Shown here: positions 13,501 through 24,613 of the stretch, piece after piece
Layout: each line of letters opens with the position of its first letter
Numbering within the stretch: the first letter of the stretch is position 1
NCBI GenBank assembly: GCA_030141585.1
Contig: JAQIFP010000096.1
Location: forward strand, 1-64,000
Origin: Ophryocystis elektroscirrha
Taxonomy: Eukaryota; Apicomplexa; Conoidasida; Neogregarinorida; Ophryocystidae
Length of the DNA stretch: 64,000 bases
Direction: 5' to 3'
The notes under the pieces: generated by a model
What the model saw: only the letters and a program-made list of their open reading frames with translations
What the model was told of the DNA's origin: nothing
Databases searched by the model: none
Program-made: the position numbers and the translations under genes

Positions 13501-16500
13501 ATGATTTGGCGTTAATTAGCGAATCATCGACAATATTTCGTCAAATATTAATAAATACACCTATTTGCCCGTTCAACATATATCCACCATTGTTATATCC
13601 TGAAGAATTAGAGACCGAGTATTCCACAATACACAAATATGCTAATTCTGCGAAGCAGCCTAAAAACATTTCACTGGAAACATTTAACGCTTTTGTTGAT
13701 AATATATGTCTTCAAAATAAAAGCAAAACTGAGTATATATCCGATGAAAAAAAAATAAATATTTTACAGTGGTATATAACAAGAAAAAGATATGATTCTT
13801 CAATATGGTTTGAAAGTATTTCGTTCCCAAGTTCTGCAGAGTTTATGGATGATCAAATTCACGAGGAAAAAACCTTTGATAGTGTGAATAAAAAGTGTAA
13901 AGAGCAAATTGTTTTAAGTATAGGGTCAAATGTACCATATGGTAGTTTGGGAATAGGATTACCAAGTTATCTAAAACACAATGAACAGCTATATACTATC
14001 ATGCCGGAATACATCACCGAAAATCATAGGCTAGTTAATGGAGGTATAGATATATGGTGGACAAATCAATTTGTTGAAATTGTCAGTTTACGAAATAAAA
14101 TTATCAAACATATAGCTGCTGGAGAATACCACGCAATTGTCGTTACAGCAACAAATGATATATATACCTGGGGAAACAATAGATATGGACAATGCGGACT
14201 ACCAAATGAAGAGTCTAACTTAGAAGAAAAAAAAAAAGATAAGTATGTGGAGCAGCTACCTAGCAATCTTATGGATATTGACAGATTAAGACAATCGTCG
14301 TTTTATGATGATGTATTTGCATATACTAAAACATCTTCGTATAATAGTTTAATGCATAATACAATTAATACTAATTCCAATGATAAACTAAATAGTTCAG
14401 ACACTAGTAATAATATAAAATTATCCAAATATGGCACGGTTTATCGTTTTTCACATAATATTGATTTTAAGTATGATACATTAAAACAGGTATATCATGA
14501 TGTATGGCATTCAGGTGTCAAGCTATTGGCTCAACTATTATCTGAGCGTAAATTTAAATATGTGCCTTTATATTTACCATGGGAAACCTACTTTATTGAT
14601 GATTTATTACAAAAAGCAAAATCCAATAATCATTTTGAAGTATTCAAATCTTTACACCTATATGAAATTAGTAGACCTAGACCGTCTACAATTCGTACTA
14701 TGTCACCATATGCAACGGATTGTGTCCCTGTACCTAGCATTATAAATAACTTTAGTAATTTAGAAAACGTAAAATCGTCACAAAGTTTCAGTAATCTACT
14801 TTCTTCTACCAAAATATCTAACATAGTCTGTGGAGCAAATTTCACAGTTCTAGTGACAACTGAAGGCTTGATTTATACATGGGGCAGCAATCTTGACGGA
14901 TGTTTAGGAAATGCATCGCAAGATAAGTGTTCATGGCAGCCTAAATGTTTATCTGCAAAGCTTATAACTGAAGCATGTTTGAGTGATTATTCAGATTTAT
15001 TAGATCGTTTTGAAAAAAGCTCAGTAGAGAATGAACCCAATGGAGATATTTCAGAGCTATCGGCTAGTGATATATTGAGTCATTATTACGCTAGAAGAAT
15101 AAGTTCAGCGAAAATGGTATCATGTGGACCATTACATATATGTGTTACTGATCATGAAGGAGGTTTATGGGTTTGGGGTAGAGGAGACGGAGGACAATTA
15201 GGTGTTCCATATCCGTTACTTTTATCGCCCAACCATCAATACTTGAATATTGGTTGCACATATCCATACAGATTGCGAGTATTCGTACGCGTTATAGATA
15301 TTTCTTCTTCAATTACTGATATCGCGCAATTGTATAAAATTACTATCATTAACTTCTTATACGATATAAAAATCTCCCCATCCAATGAAAAAGCATTAAA
15401 ATGCATAACATGTAGACCTAGCAACGATCAAAAAACCTTGATTTTTACAACTACAGATGCAGTTTTATTATTGTATTCTAAATTAAGTATAAAGGAAATT
15501 TTAGAGAATCCTTATATCCACCCTACGGAGATATTATTCGAAAAAGTCGCTTGTGGCGAAGCACATACATTATCCGTAGGTCGTCCTGCCGGTGCCTTAC
15601 AATTTCAAATGTTATTTACATGGGGTCAGTGCTTGTACGGACAGTTAGGTATTCAGACCACAGATGCTATTAATGAAGTAGATGTCATAAAATCATCAGA
15701 TGCAATTGAAAAATCATCACCCCAATTTACATGTCAAGCATTTGATCTATCTTTATTATTAAAAGCTACCAAATTAACTGAACAAAACCTCTCAACATTC
15801 CACATTACGTACGAAAATGATTCCAGGACTACTCCTTGTTTGATTTTAAACAATTATATAGACACTAGAGATAATATAATTGTTTTGCAAGCTGGCGGCT
15901 GCTCTAACTTTATGATATTATTTAGTGGAAAAGCTTGTGTTTGGGGTTCCAACGATTTCCAAGTTTTAGGATTTCCTGATTCCAAGTATTATATATATAT
16001 TTTATAATACTTTATATAATAACAATATAATATGATTTATATATATTTATTTTTCTAAGTTATTATAAAAAGAATTATATTTTTTGTTATTATTTTTAAT
16101 TATTTAGAGCATTTTAGAATAATAATAAATTATTTCATTTTAGTATATAAATGCTTTATATTTCAAATTAATGATTGTAACTAATTTGATAAAAAAAAAG
16201 AATTAATATATGGTTTTTCTATTTTTAGATTCCATGATTTGCAAAAGCCGCGTCTAATGTCCATATATCCTTCCAAAAAATTTAGAAACGGTTATTTTGC
16301 TATGGGAGCCTCTAGACTTTTTCTTGTTACTACAAACTATGAGCTATTGTGTATTGGGAAAGATCTATTCGGAGCCTCAGGTCATTTTCTTGATAAAATG
16401 CCTCCTAAAATCTTTCAAGATTATCAAGCAGAAGCATCTACGAAACAACCTGAAAACATTTGGAAGCCAATCAAAATATCAAATAACATAAAGGTAGAAA

Positions 16501-16583
16501 AAGTAGCATCAGGAGCTGCTTTTTCAATATTTGTTGGAGTTCAAGATAATTCTCTTAATAATACAACAGATACAGAAAATTAA
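7558..16583 (+). CDS. Giant RCC1-repeat protein with N-terminal lipidation motif
   Basis: Nine exons sum to 8,127 nt, exactly 2,708 codons plus stop: 7558-8338, 8420-8995, 9031-9115, 9331-9556, 9627-9947, 9984-11905, 11943-12120, 12303-15985, 16229-16583. All phases match and three introns are 35-37 nt. The protein begins MGVC, a consensus for N-myristoylation at Gly2 and palmitoylation at Cys4, suggesting membrane attachment. The first 1,900 residues have no domain I recognise. RCC1-type blades occupy the C-terminal third, with typical cores at about residues 1982 (YTWGNNRYGQCGL), 2218 (YTWGSNLDGCLGN), 2316 (WVWGRGDGGQLG), 2465 (FTWGQCLYGQLG) and 2573 (CVWGSNDFQVLGF). Plasmodium RCC-PIP, a large PP1- and kinase-binding scaffold, has similar size and RCC1 content and may be the relative. 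That link is an inference. Confidence 0.85.
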
Positions 16584-16849
16584 TGTTTTTATTCAGTCTA
16601 TTATTATTATTACTGTTATTATATATACATATATAATATGAACTTTGTTATTTTATCGCTTTTTATATAACAATTTAACTTTCTACGTTTATATTAGTAC
16701 AAAACTAATTTAAGTAGGTGATTTTAGAAAAAAACATATATGATTTATATAAAATCATTTAAAGCAATAAATTGAAATACATTAAATAACAAATGTATTA
16801 TTTTATACATATAAAAGTTAAATTATTTTTTTTTTTTTTTTAGAAAGAA
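16584..16849. other. Convergent 3' intergenic region
   Basis: About 265 AT-rich bases between the stops of the RCC1 gene (+) and the glycosylase gene (-). A poly-T run near 16,830-16,842 lies just past the glycosylase stop. Confidence 0.5.
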
Positions 16850-19217
16850 CTAATTTTTATTAACAGGGTTTGGGCATACACGATTTTCAGAATTTATAAA
16901 GTTCTCTGCAGGAATACTTTGACGGTTTAAGGTTGACCGCGTAACGGAAGCATCTTTATAAATAAAAAAGCGGAAGAGTAAAGAACTGGAAGCACTAGAT
17001 CCAATGCCAATACGTGCGCTTCTTCGAATGACATGAATGTGTTTTTTATTGTTATAAACTCCCCAATAAGATTCCAAATAGTGCGTTAAAAGTACTTCGT
17101 CTATATCTTTAAAGAATTTCTGAGATTTTATATATTGGTAAAGTTTTTCATAGTCGATAGGCTCAGTTAAATATAATTCATCACTTGTTACAGTATCTGT
17201 ATTGTTTAATAGTTTTGTGATGCCAAAACATTGGCATAAACAACCAGGACCTCTACACAAAGAGTTTATAAAGGTAGGATGCCTTATAACATCATCAATT
17301 TTTTCATAAACTATTGTTTTTGAAGAAGTTATTGAAGGTTCTTGAATAATATTTGTGGTATGATTTTCAGAGGAATTTTGGTTATTAGGTTCTAAAGTTG
17401 AGAATTTTGATTCGGCTTCTTTATCTATTGATTGGTTAAGATCGTTATTGTCCGTAATATTGAAATTTTCCGATAATAATTTTATATCACCTATTTTAAA
17501 TTATTGGGCGAAGTAATTATTTACCTGTGTCATGAGTGGTAGTTACATTTTGGCTAAGGGGACATTCGGATATTAGACTTTCAATATTTTCTTCGTTGAC
17601 TGGACTATCAATTAAAGGTTTATTTGTATCGAAATTCGATATAGTGTTTACTAAAGAAGAGGATACACTCGAAACGTTGTCTTTGGGTTCAGTGTTTTCT
17701 GCTATTTTAACCAAAATAGCATCTTTACTATTTTCTGATAACTCTGACTTGACTTCCTTACTGGTAAGCAAAGAGGAATCATCCTGAAGAAAATTATTTG
17801 GATTTGTACACGAATATCCACCAGTTATATCGTTTAGCTTTGCATCATCAATTTGCAGAACAGGATCATTTTTTATCACAGTGACTGTAGCTTCTTTTTG
17901 ACTTTCAATATTATTAGTATTGTTTACATAAGGAAATGCAGAGCTCGAAAAAGGTGATTTTTCCTTAGAGGCATTATCGTAAATAACTTGACTGTTCGAG
18001 TAAATACACGTATTTGAGGACATTATTGGTTTAGTTTCAGACTTAATTGGATTCATATCAATTGGCTCATCTATTTCAGATATAATTGTATTAATATCTT
18101 TAGATTTGTCTTCCACAACTGTTTCGGAAGCTTTTCTCTTTATTATAACAAAATCATCTGTCTTCAACTTAAAGTTTACTATAGAAGACAAAAAGTCGGG
18201 TGTATTTATTGATTGATCATTTTCCATTTCATCTTCAGAAGAAAAAGTTTCGGTTTCGAGCATATCTTCATCTTTATTTTTTTTTTTTTTTTTACTGGAG
18301 ACTTTAGCGGAAGAATGAGTGTGTTTTTCTGAAATAGAGAAGTCTGAGTTTCTATCTTGAGAATCATCCATAAGGCTATGTTTACTAAATCGCTTTTTAT
18401 CTATTTTTTTTTCATTTTTTAGGTCATTTGATTCAGATCTGTTGATTATATAGTCAGATGATTTTTTTCTTCCATATTCACTAAAATTTCGAGGATTTTG
18501 ATAGATTCCGTATAAGTTATCCGATGCTACACTCTTTGATCTGTCAATATCTTCACAGTTATTCGTGTCTCCTATATAACCATAATAATTATCTTGTTGC
18601 TCGATGTCATCATTAATCATATTATCTTCATCCGTATCATCGTCATCATCATTATCAATGTTTAAATCCGTTAAACGTCGACGACGCTTTTTTTTTTTTT
18701 TTTTTATAAATTTTGTAGATATCAATAATTCTCGCCTTCTTAGCATATGTTTGATTCCTACCAAAGGTGAAACAGCTCGTATCAGAATACAATGGGGAGT
18801 AGATTTTTTCTGTACGCTAATATTGATAAGGGTATGAATGCCATAGCAAGTATATATATAAGCTGTTCCTCCTTGTTCAAATATGGCATATGTTCTTTTA
18901 GTGGGTTTTAACGAATATGCATGTGAAGCTGTATCTTGTTCTTCTCCATATAAAGAAGATTCTGGACCTGCTTGATACGCTTCAACTTCACTTATTCGAC
19001 CAACTGTTAACTGATTATTTATACGCGTCCATAATAAACTGTGTAATAAAGACTGGGTTATATACAGCGTATCATTTTCTTCATAAAAACTCCTAGTTAA
19101 TCGTTTCGGAGGGTTGTTGAGTATATAATTACACACACATAAGTGAAGATTTTTTAAAATATCATATTTTGAGTTGTTCTGTCTTCTTTTGGTACGTTCC
19201 ACCATACCTTTCTTCAA
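16850..19217 (-). CDS. 3-methyladenine DNA glycosylase (AAG/MPG) with large insertion
   Basis: Two exons (19217-17525 and 17490-16850, with a 34-nt intron) give 777 aa. Residues 40-165 match the alkyladenine glycosylase core: GRISEVEAY, then ASHAYS, GGTAYIYTCYGIHTLINIS and ILIRAVSPL. Residues matching the human catalytic Glu (E79 in EAY), base-stacking Tyr81, His99 and Arg147 are kept. The second half of the fold resumes near residue 640 with LCRGPGCLCQCFGIT and RIGIGSS, ending FRFFIYKDASVTRS. Between the halves lie about 460 residues of low complexity, starting with a Lys/Arg block (about 171-181) and then Ser, Asn, Asp and Glu runs. The usual enzyme is under 300 aa. It excises alkylated and deaminated purines in base excision repair. 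The start may be Met1 or Met5. Confidence 0.88.
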
Positions 19218-19761
19218 ACAACATTATTTTCTATCATATATTTTGTAGTATAATCAATTTATCTTGAGTTTATGCATATTTTTTTTTAAATATCAGTACT
19301 TATAAGGAAATCAAAATGTACTTATGTAAGCTGTGATAACGTTGTTAAGATTAAATTTTATATAAATTATAATTAGTATGGGATTTTTTTTTTATTTGGT
19401 CGGGTTTAATCAAAAATAAATTACTTTTCAGTTCTGATATGCATGAATAATTCGTATTTAATAATATTTCGAAATTTATATTTGAAGTATTTTTGTTTGT
19501 ATCAACTTGATAATTAAGTAATGTTAATTACATGTCATAATTATTTTTATTTAGTTCACGCGTTCAATCATGTTCCGCTCAGTAACTAATTCATAGTTAT
19601 TGTGCTTTTATCAAACGCCAAAATAATTATTAGTACGCTTAATATTTTTTAAGGCAGTGAAAGGTATTCTTTTACTCATGTACTAATTAAAAGCTTTTTT
19701 AAGTCAGTTTACAGATTTTAATAATTTGTATGTGTTACAAAAAAGCCACAAACGTTGAAAG
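19218..19761. other. Divergent intergenic region
   Basis: About 540 AT-rich bases between the glycosylase start (-) and the B-box gene start (+), presumably with two promoters. No open frame or RNA seen. Confidence 0.5.
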
Positions 19762-20696
19762 ATGAACTTTTTTAAAGAACCAGCCAATAATATTCCTGAG
19801 TTTCTAAAAACAAATGAAAAGTAAGTTGTACAAATTTGTTTTCTTTGTATTATATGAAAAAAATGTTGGTTATATTTGAAAAAAAGTGATAAAAATCAAT
19901 AAATTAAACTTTTTTTATTTAGTAGAGCTAAAAATTCGGGGAATATTATAAAAAATACACCAAATACAGAAGCTGATTTGAAATGTCCCAAACATATAAA
20001 AGAAAATCTGCAATTTTATTGTTTGGATTGTGAGAATTCTGAGCCTATTTGCAGTATTTGTTACATCGAGCATACCCAGCTTAAACACGATGTATACGAT
20101 ATTGAAAAAGCTTGGAAAATTGTTCGCGACGTTCAAATAAAAGAAATTATTCAAACCAAAATTAATATTGCGCAATCAAATGCATATAACTTATACATCA
20201 ACCTATTTAACAAAAATAAACAGCTTGAATCGAAGTTGCTTCAAAATCAGAAAGTCATTCAAAAGAGAAAAAATGAAATACTCAATAAGCTTAATGTAAA
20301 CTAAATCTTAAGTATATATAACATCTTACTATCATCAATTAAATCTTTATTGCAAATAATTTAGTATATACTGTTATTATATATTTATGTACACATATAT
20401 AATAATTTAAATAATACTAATATAAATAGTAATAAAATAATTAATAATAATATAAATAATAATATATAAAATATAATATATAATATATAATATATAATAT
20501 ATAATATATAATATATAATATATAATATATAATATATTTTATATATATATATATATTGTTTATTCTTGATCTTGGTATTGCATTTGTATTCGAAGATATA
20601 TAATTGCTATTGTAGAAGACATGATGTTATTGTAAAATATCTAGAATTACTTTAGAAGTTCCTATTCTNNNNNNNNNNNNNNNNNTATAATATATA

Positions 20697-20744
<48 letters not shown>

Positions 20745-21223
20745 TTTATATCATTTATATTATATAATGCATGTTATTTAAAATAAATAAATATATAAAA
20801 ATATAGTGTAAGCTGGTATATATATTTAAAATTAGATAAAGAATGTTTTAAATATTGATGTGATAAGAGTACTGAGTCTTATTTCTTTTGGCGTGTATGC
20901 AGGAATTTGAAAAGTATTATAGCGAAAAATATGAACAAATCACAATTGGTTTACAAAATAGTATTAATGTGAAAAGTAAACACTTGGCATCGGAATTGGA
21001 ACGTTTAACAAATAATTTGGATGAATTAAATAAAATAGAGACACAATCGGTACACAATCAATGTGATTGGTACTTTCATCACAATAAAGAAATATTGAAC
21101 TTTGAAAATATTGAAATTCCCAAACATACTATAAATGAGCTTAAATCTTTGATTTATCAAATTCAAAACGCATACAAAACCTTATATCCTTCGATAAATG
21201 ATTTATTTAAAATTCAAGCATAA
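19762..21223 (+). CDS. B-box zinc finger / coiled-coil protein
   Basis: Three exons (19762-19820, 19923-20295, 20903-21223) join in frame to give 250 aa. A type-2 B-box sits at about residues 41-70: CPKH, then FYCLDC, then ICSICYIEHTQLKH, with the full Cys/His ligand set. The remainder is a long charged helix that looks like a coiled coil, in two parts split by intron 2. There is no RING at the N-terminus and no SPRY-like C-terminus, so it is a TRIM-like stub. B-boxes mediate protein contacts, often in oligomers; no specific role can be given. Intron 2 (607 nt) contains heptamer repeats and an assembly gap, so a missing exon there cannot be excluded. Confidence 0.75.
20462..20536. repeat. Heptamer minisatellite (TATAATA)n
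   Basis: Perfect 7-bp tandem units followed by a TA run. The pattern returns immediately after the N gap at 20,686-20,735. It lies inside intron 2 of the B-box gene. Confidence 0.9.
20669..20685. other. Assembly gap, 17 N
   Basis: Seventeen undetermined bases, followed directly by the same heptamer repeat seen upstream. The true length is probably unknown. Confidence 0.97.
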
Positions 21224-21317
21224 ATTATTAGTAGAAGGGTACAAAAAATGTTACATATTTAAACAAACATATTAGGCACGGTTTTAATACTAAATTATAA
21301 TTTAAAAGAATTTGAAA

Positions 21318-21671
21318 ATGGTAAATTATATAATACACGTAACTTTTTTTTTGCAGACATTTACCAGAAAACAATTACATAGAAACCAGTTATTTAGTTC
21401 CAATTCTATTCACCATAAAAAACCTAAAGAATTGATTGCAAAATTAAAAAAAAAATCATGGTTTACTTTTCAAAACATGTTCATCGTTTTCATATTAGCT
21501 TTATTAATTTTTTCAGGTAATTTTATGTAGTGTATGGATATATATGTTCATATTTTTTTTATATGAAAATAGTGATGTGCCATGTATATAGAAGCAGAAA
21601 AAAAAAAATCATTATTTATTATAGGAATTATTGAGATTTATTTGACAATAAATAGCCGTATATGGAATTAG
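21318..21671 (+). CDS. RAMP4/SERP1-like small ER membrane protein
   Basis: The coding part of exon 1 is only the ATG (21318-21320). After a 36-nt intron, exon 2 (21357-21516) and exon 3 (21625-21671) complete a 69-aa protein in frame. It has a basic N-terminal half (RKQLHRNQLFSSNSIHHKK) and one C-terminal membrane helix (MFIVFILALLIFSGIIEIYL), then a short tail. Length, topology and the pattern around the helix fit RAMP4/SERP1 (yeast Ysy6), a Sec61-associated tail-anchored protein of about 65 aa that acts in ER protein translocation and stress. Similarity is by pattern only, so confidence is moderate. The stop lies 13 bp from the convergent eS8 stop. Confidence 0.55.
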
Positions 21672-21684
21672 TACATACTACAGC

Positions 21685-22357
21685 TTACTTATTAGATTTC
21701 TTCTTTTCAAGCTTATTTTTGTAAAATAATAATTCGGCTCCTTCCAATAAATAGCCGTCAGCTCTTCCGCATTGTCCCGGTCTAGATGATATACACGCTA
21801 ATAATCTTCCTGAGTTAAATTGTTCTTCAAATGTTGGATCAAGTTTTTGCGTAGCGTTTCTAGCTTCTCTTTTTTTCTGTACATGTTTCGAAAAATGTTG
21901 AGCTTCAGCCTCAACAGTAGTCTCTGTAGTGTTAACTGATTTTTTGCGATTTAAATCAACGCCGTAATGAGTGAAATACCATTGCTTAAACGGTGTAGCA
22001 TCAACTAAAACGATTGTGTTCTTAACAAGAGTGTTTGTTCTGACTAATTCATTGTTTGAAGCATTATATACAACTTGGGCAATACGGGTTTTTCTTGAAA
22101 TACCTGAAGCATATTATATAAAAAAAAAAAAAAGGGTTTTTATTACCTTCAGACCCCCATGAATAGCTTCCAGCTTCTAATCGAAGAGCACGGAATTTGA
22201 TATTTCCTCCACGACAACGTATAGGTCTAACTCGAGTAGCTCCTAACTTTGTCATGGCAGGGTTTCTTCCCATCTCATACTTTCTTTTCTTTTTGTGAAT
22301 GGAGACTCTTCCACCAGTTGCTCTTCTTTTATGGCGGCTATTTCGTGATATACCCAT
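21685..22357 (-). CDS. RPS8: 40S ribosomal protein eS8
   Basis: Two exons (22357-22147 and 22103-21685, 43-nt intron) give 209 aa, the normal eS8 length. The start [16 protein letters not shown] and the block [16 protein letters not shown] are diagnostic. So are [31 protein letters not shown] and [10 protein letters not shown] in exon 2. It is a structural protein of the small subunit that binds 18S rRNA. It converges on the RAMP4-like gene with almost no spacer. Confidence 0.97.
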
Positions 22358-22683
22358 ATTTGCTGTTTTTCACCTGTTAAGCTGTTTCAGACCTGCTGTT
22401 TGGGACGAAATTTATTTACAAGACATAATAGTTATGATGTGCTTTCTTATATAAAAATAATTTAGTATATAAATTGCAGTAGATTAAATAAAATTTATAA
22501 AATTAAGGGGTTTTTTTTTATTACAATTTTTTTTTTATTTTGTAATGGGTTTTTTCTTAATATTATGACTTTTTCTCTCAGTAAATAATTAAGAAATAAT
22601 GTCAATAAAGAATATAAATTAAATTAGTATTTGTGGTTTATATGCAACGAAGCATCAAAAAATAATATCGGTGATAATGAACT
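22358..22683. other. Divergent promoter region of eS8 and WD40 genes
   Basis: About 325 AT-rich bases between two divergent starts. It should carry the strong eS8 promoter. Long poly-T runs at about 22,510-22,540. Confidence 0.5.
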
Positions 22684-24549
22684 ATGTCAAACTGGTATTT
22701 CTCACGACTAGAAAAGAGAAATGTAAAAGATTACGATGTGAAACCAATATTGACTGCTATAAAACCAGAAACAAAATTAGCATTTATTGATAAAGAAAAA
22801 GATTTAGTTTTGTCAACAGATATATGTAATAAAGAAAATATTTTAATTGCAAATAAGTCGGGTAACATTTATGTATGGAGTTACTCGAACATATTAGATA
22901 ATTATGTAGACTATTTACATTATATTATTCAATGTAAACCAGAATACCCTTTGGGATATGTGCCAACATCAGAGGAAACAGAATTTCATATTAAACATCT
23001 TGAAGAAAAAATTAATTATGTTAAACCATTATACAAGTTAAATATCCCTAATTTATTGTACTGTAAATGGCTTAATAACAGTAGTAAAATAACATTAAGT
23101 GATACAAATAATAATATATATATATTTGATATATGCAGTTCTTTGAAAACCCCACTATTAAAAAAAAAAAATATATCAGACCCCATTAGATTTATGATTA
23201 ATTATAACGATTATACAACGTCTAATATGGAGACATATAATAAATTGGATTCTGATGTAATTACGTGTTTTTTACAGAATGAAGTCAAATTATTTGATAT
23301 ACGAATAGGACAGTTTATAGGTACTAAAATTAATACACGGAATCCTTCATCGGCAATATATAGTCATATTAAATCTCAGTATTTATATATAGGAACTTTT
23401 AATGGTGAGATATACGCTTGGGATCTCAGGAATACTTTACAGCCTATTACCTTTAGTATTACTAGAAAAGAAACCAGTCAATTCAATGGAACATCTAATC
23501 GTTTAAATGAATTATTATCGGAATTAAAGGCTCATAGAGAAAGTAGAAAAATTATACATGAACAAATGTATAAAACAGACAAAAAACCTAAATATTATCC
23601 ATTAAAAAAAGACAATTTACACAATAAACTTGGATTCAATTCTGAAACAGATATGTGGAATTTCGTAAGAACCACTTCTGATTCTATACCTTCTAATACT
23701 GTTAAAAAACAGAAAGTTACTAAGAAAAAATTAATCGAAAAGAGCAATAAAAATGCCTCTTCATTATATTCAAGTTTAGACTCTTTGTTTTACCCAGGAG
23801 CTGATTTAGTACAAGAAGATTATTCCAGAGAGGATGTAGAGATGACGCTCCCATACAATGAACCTATAGTTAATACATCGACTAGGAAAAGTATTTCATC
23901 ATTCACGAAAATATCTAAATCTAAAAAATTAAGAAATTATACAGAAAGTAGTACAAACGTATCATTGGGAAATGCGTTGGAGAATGCTTTATATAGAATA
24001 AATACGAATAAAGCACAACTTGATGATTCAGTAGTCCATAGATATCCAATAAGCAGTTTCAACTTTATTCAAAATGGAAAATATATATTAAGCTCAACTA
24101 TAGCTTCAGTGGACCCTCATCACATATACACTGGAAAAGACCATTTCAAAGTATGGAACCCTTATAATGGAGGTATGGGTGATATAATATTTGATATACC
24201 TGCGTATTTATGTAAAGTGCCTACTCTAAGCGAAATACATTCTAGATGTATAATGGCTAACAAAGATAAATTCAAACATCATACCGTATATTCAACACGT
24301 TGCGATGTAATAAAGGGTATAAATAATGTAGAGTATTTGTTATCGGGATTTGGGAACCGTTTATTAATTCATGATGCCATTGATGGTACATTAAAAGCTT
24401 CTCCTGCTAGTAGTCATACAAATCAAATTGTAGCTGTATATTGTCCTAGCAAAATACCCGATATATCCGCTGGTCTTGGGTCAGGACTTTTGACTATAGA
24501 TTGTATGGGAGATATTAATTGTTGGACAACTAAAACGCACAGTTTTTAA
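22684..24549 (+). CDS. WD40-repeat protein, single exon
   Basis: An uninterrupted 621-aa frame, unusual in this intron-rich window. WD-type blades are visible at about residues 55-66 (NKSGNIYVWSYS), 245-255 (NGEIYAWDLRN) and near the end (GDINCWTTK). A charged, low-complexity insert covers residues 265-440. The C-terminal half keeps SGFGNRLLIHDAIDGTLKA, another blade. The general layout resembles DDB2/WDR76-type propellers, but I cannot place it in a family. It probably acts as a protein-binding scaffold. It ends 64 bp from the convergent rhomboid gene. Confidence 0.7.
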   Translation: MSNWYFSRLEKRNVKDYDVKPILTAIKPETKLAFIDKEKDLVLSTDICNKENILIANKSGNIYVWSYSNILDNYVDYLHYIIQCKPEYPLGYVPTSEETEFHIKHLEEKINYVKPLYKLNIPNLLYCKWLNNSSKITLSDTNNNIYIFDICSSLKTPLLKKKNISDPIRFMINYNDYTTSNMETYNKLDSDVITCFLQNEVKLFDIRIGQFIGTKINTRNPSSAIYSHIKSQYLYIGTFNGEIYAWDLRNTLQPITFSITRKETSQFNGTSNRLNELLSELKAHRESRKIIHEQMYKTDKKPKYYPLKKDNLHNKLGFNSETDMWNFVRTTSDSIPSNTVKKQKVTKKKLIEKSNKNASSLYSSLDSLFYPGADLVQEDYSREDVEMTLPYNEPIVNTSTRKSISSFTKISKSKKLRNYTESSTNVSLGNALENALYRINTNKAQLDDSVVHRYPISSFNFIQNGKYILSSTIASVDPHHIYTGKDHFKVWNPYNGGMGDIIFDIPAYLCKVPTLSEIHSRCIMANKDKFKHHTVYSTRCDVIKGINNVEYLLSGFGNRLLIHDAIDGTLKASPASSHTNQIVAVYCPSKIPDISAGLGSGLLTIDCMGDINCWTTKTHSF

Positions 24550-24613
24550 ACTAAAAACTAATAACTATTTATGACTAAAAAAACTTTAACGAATATCCAA
24601 TATTATTTAAAGC

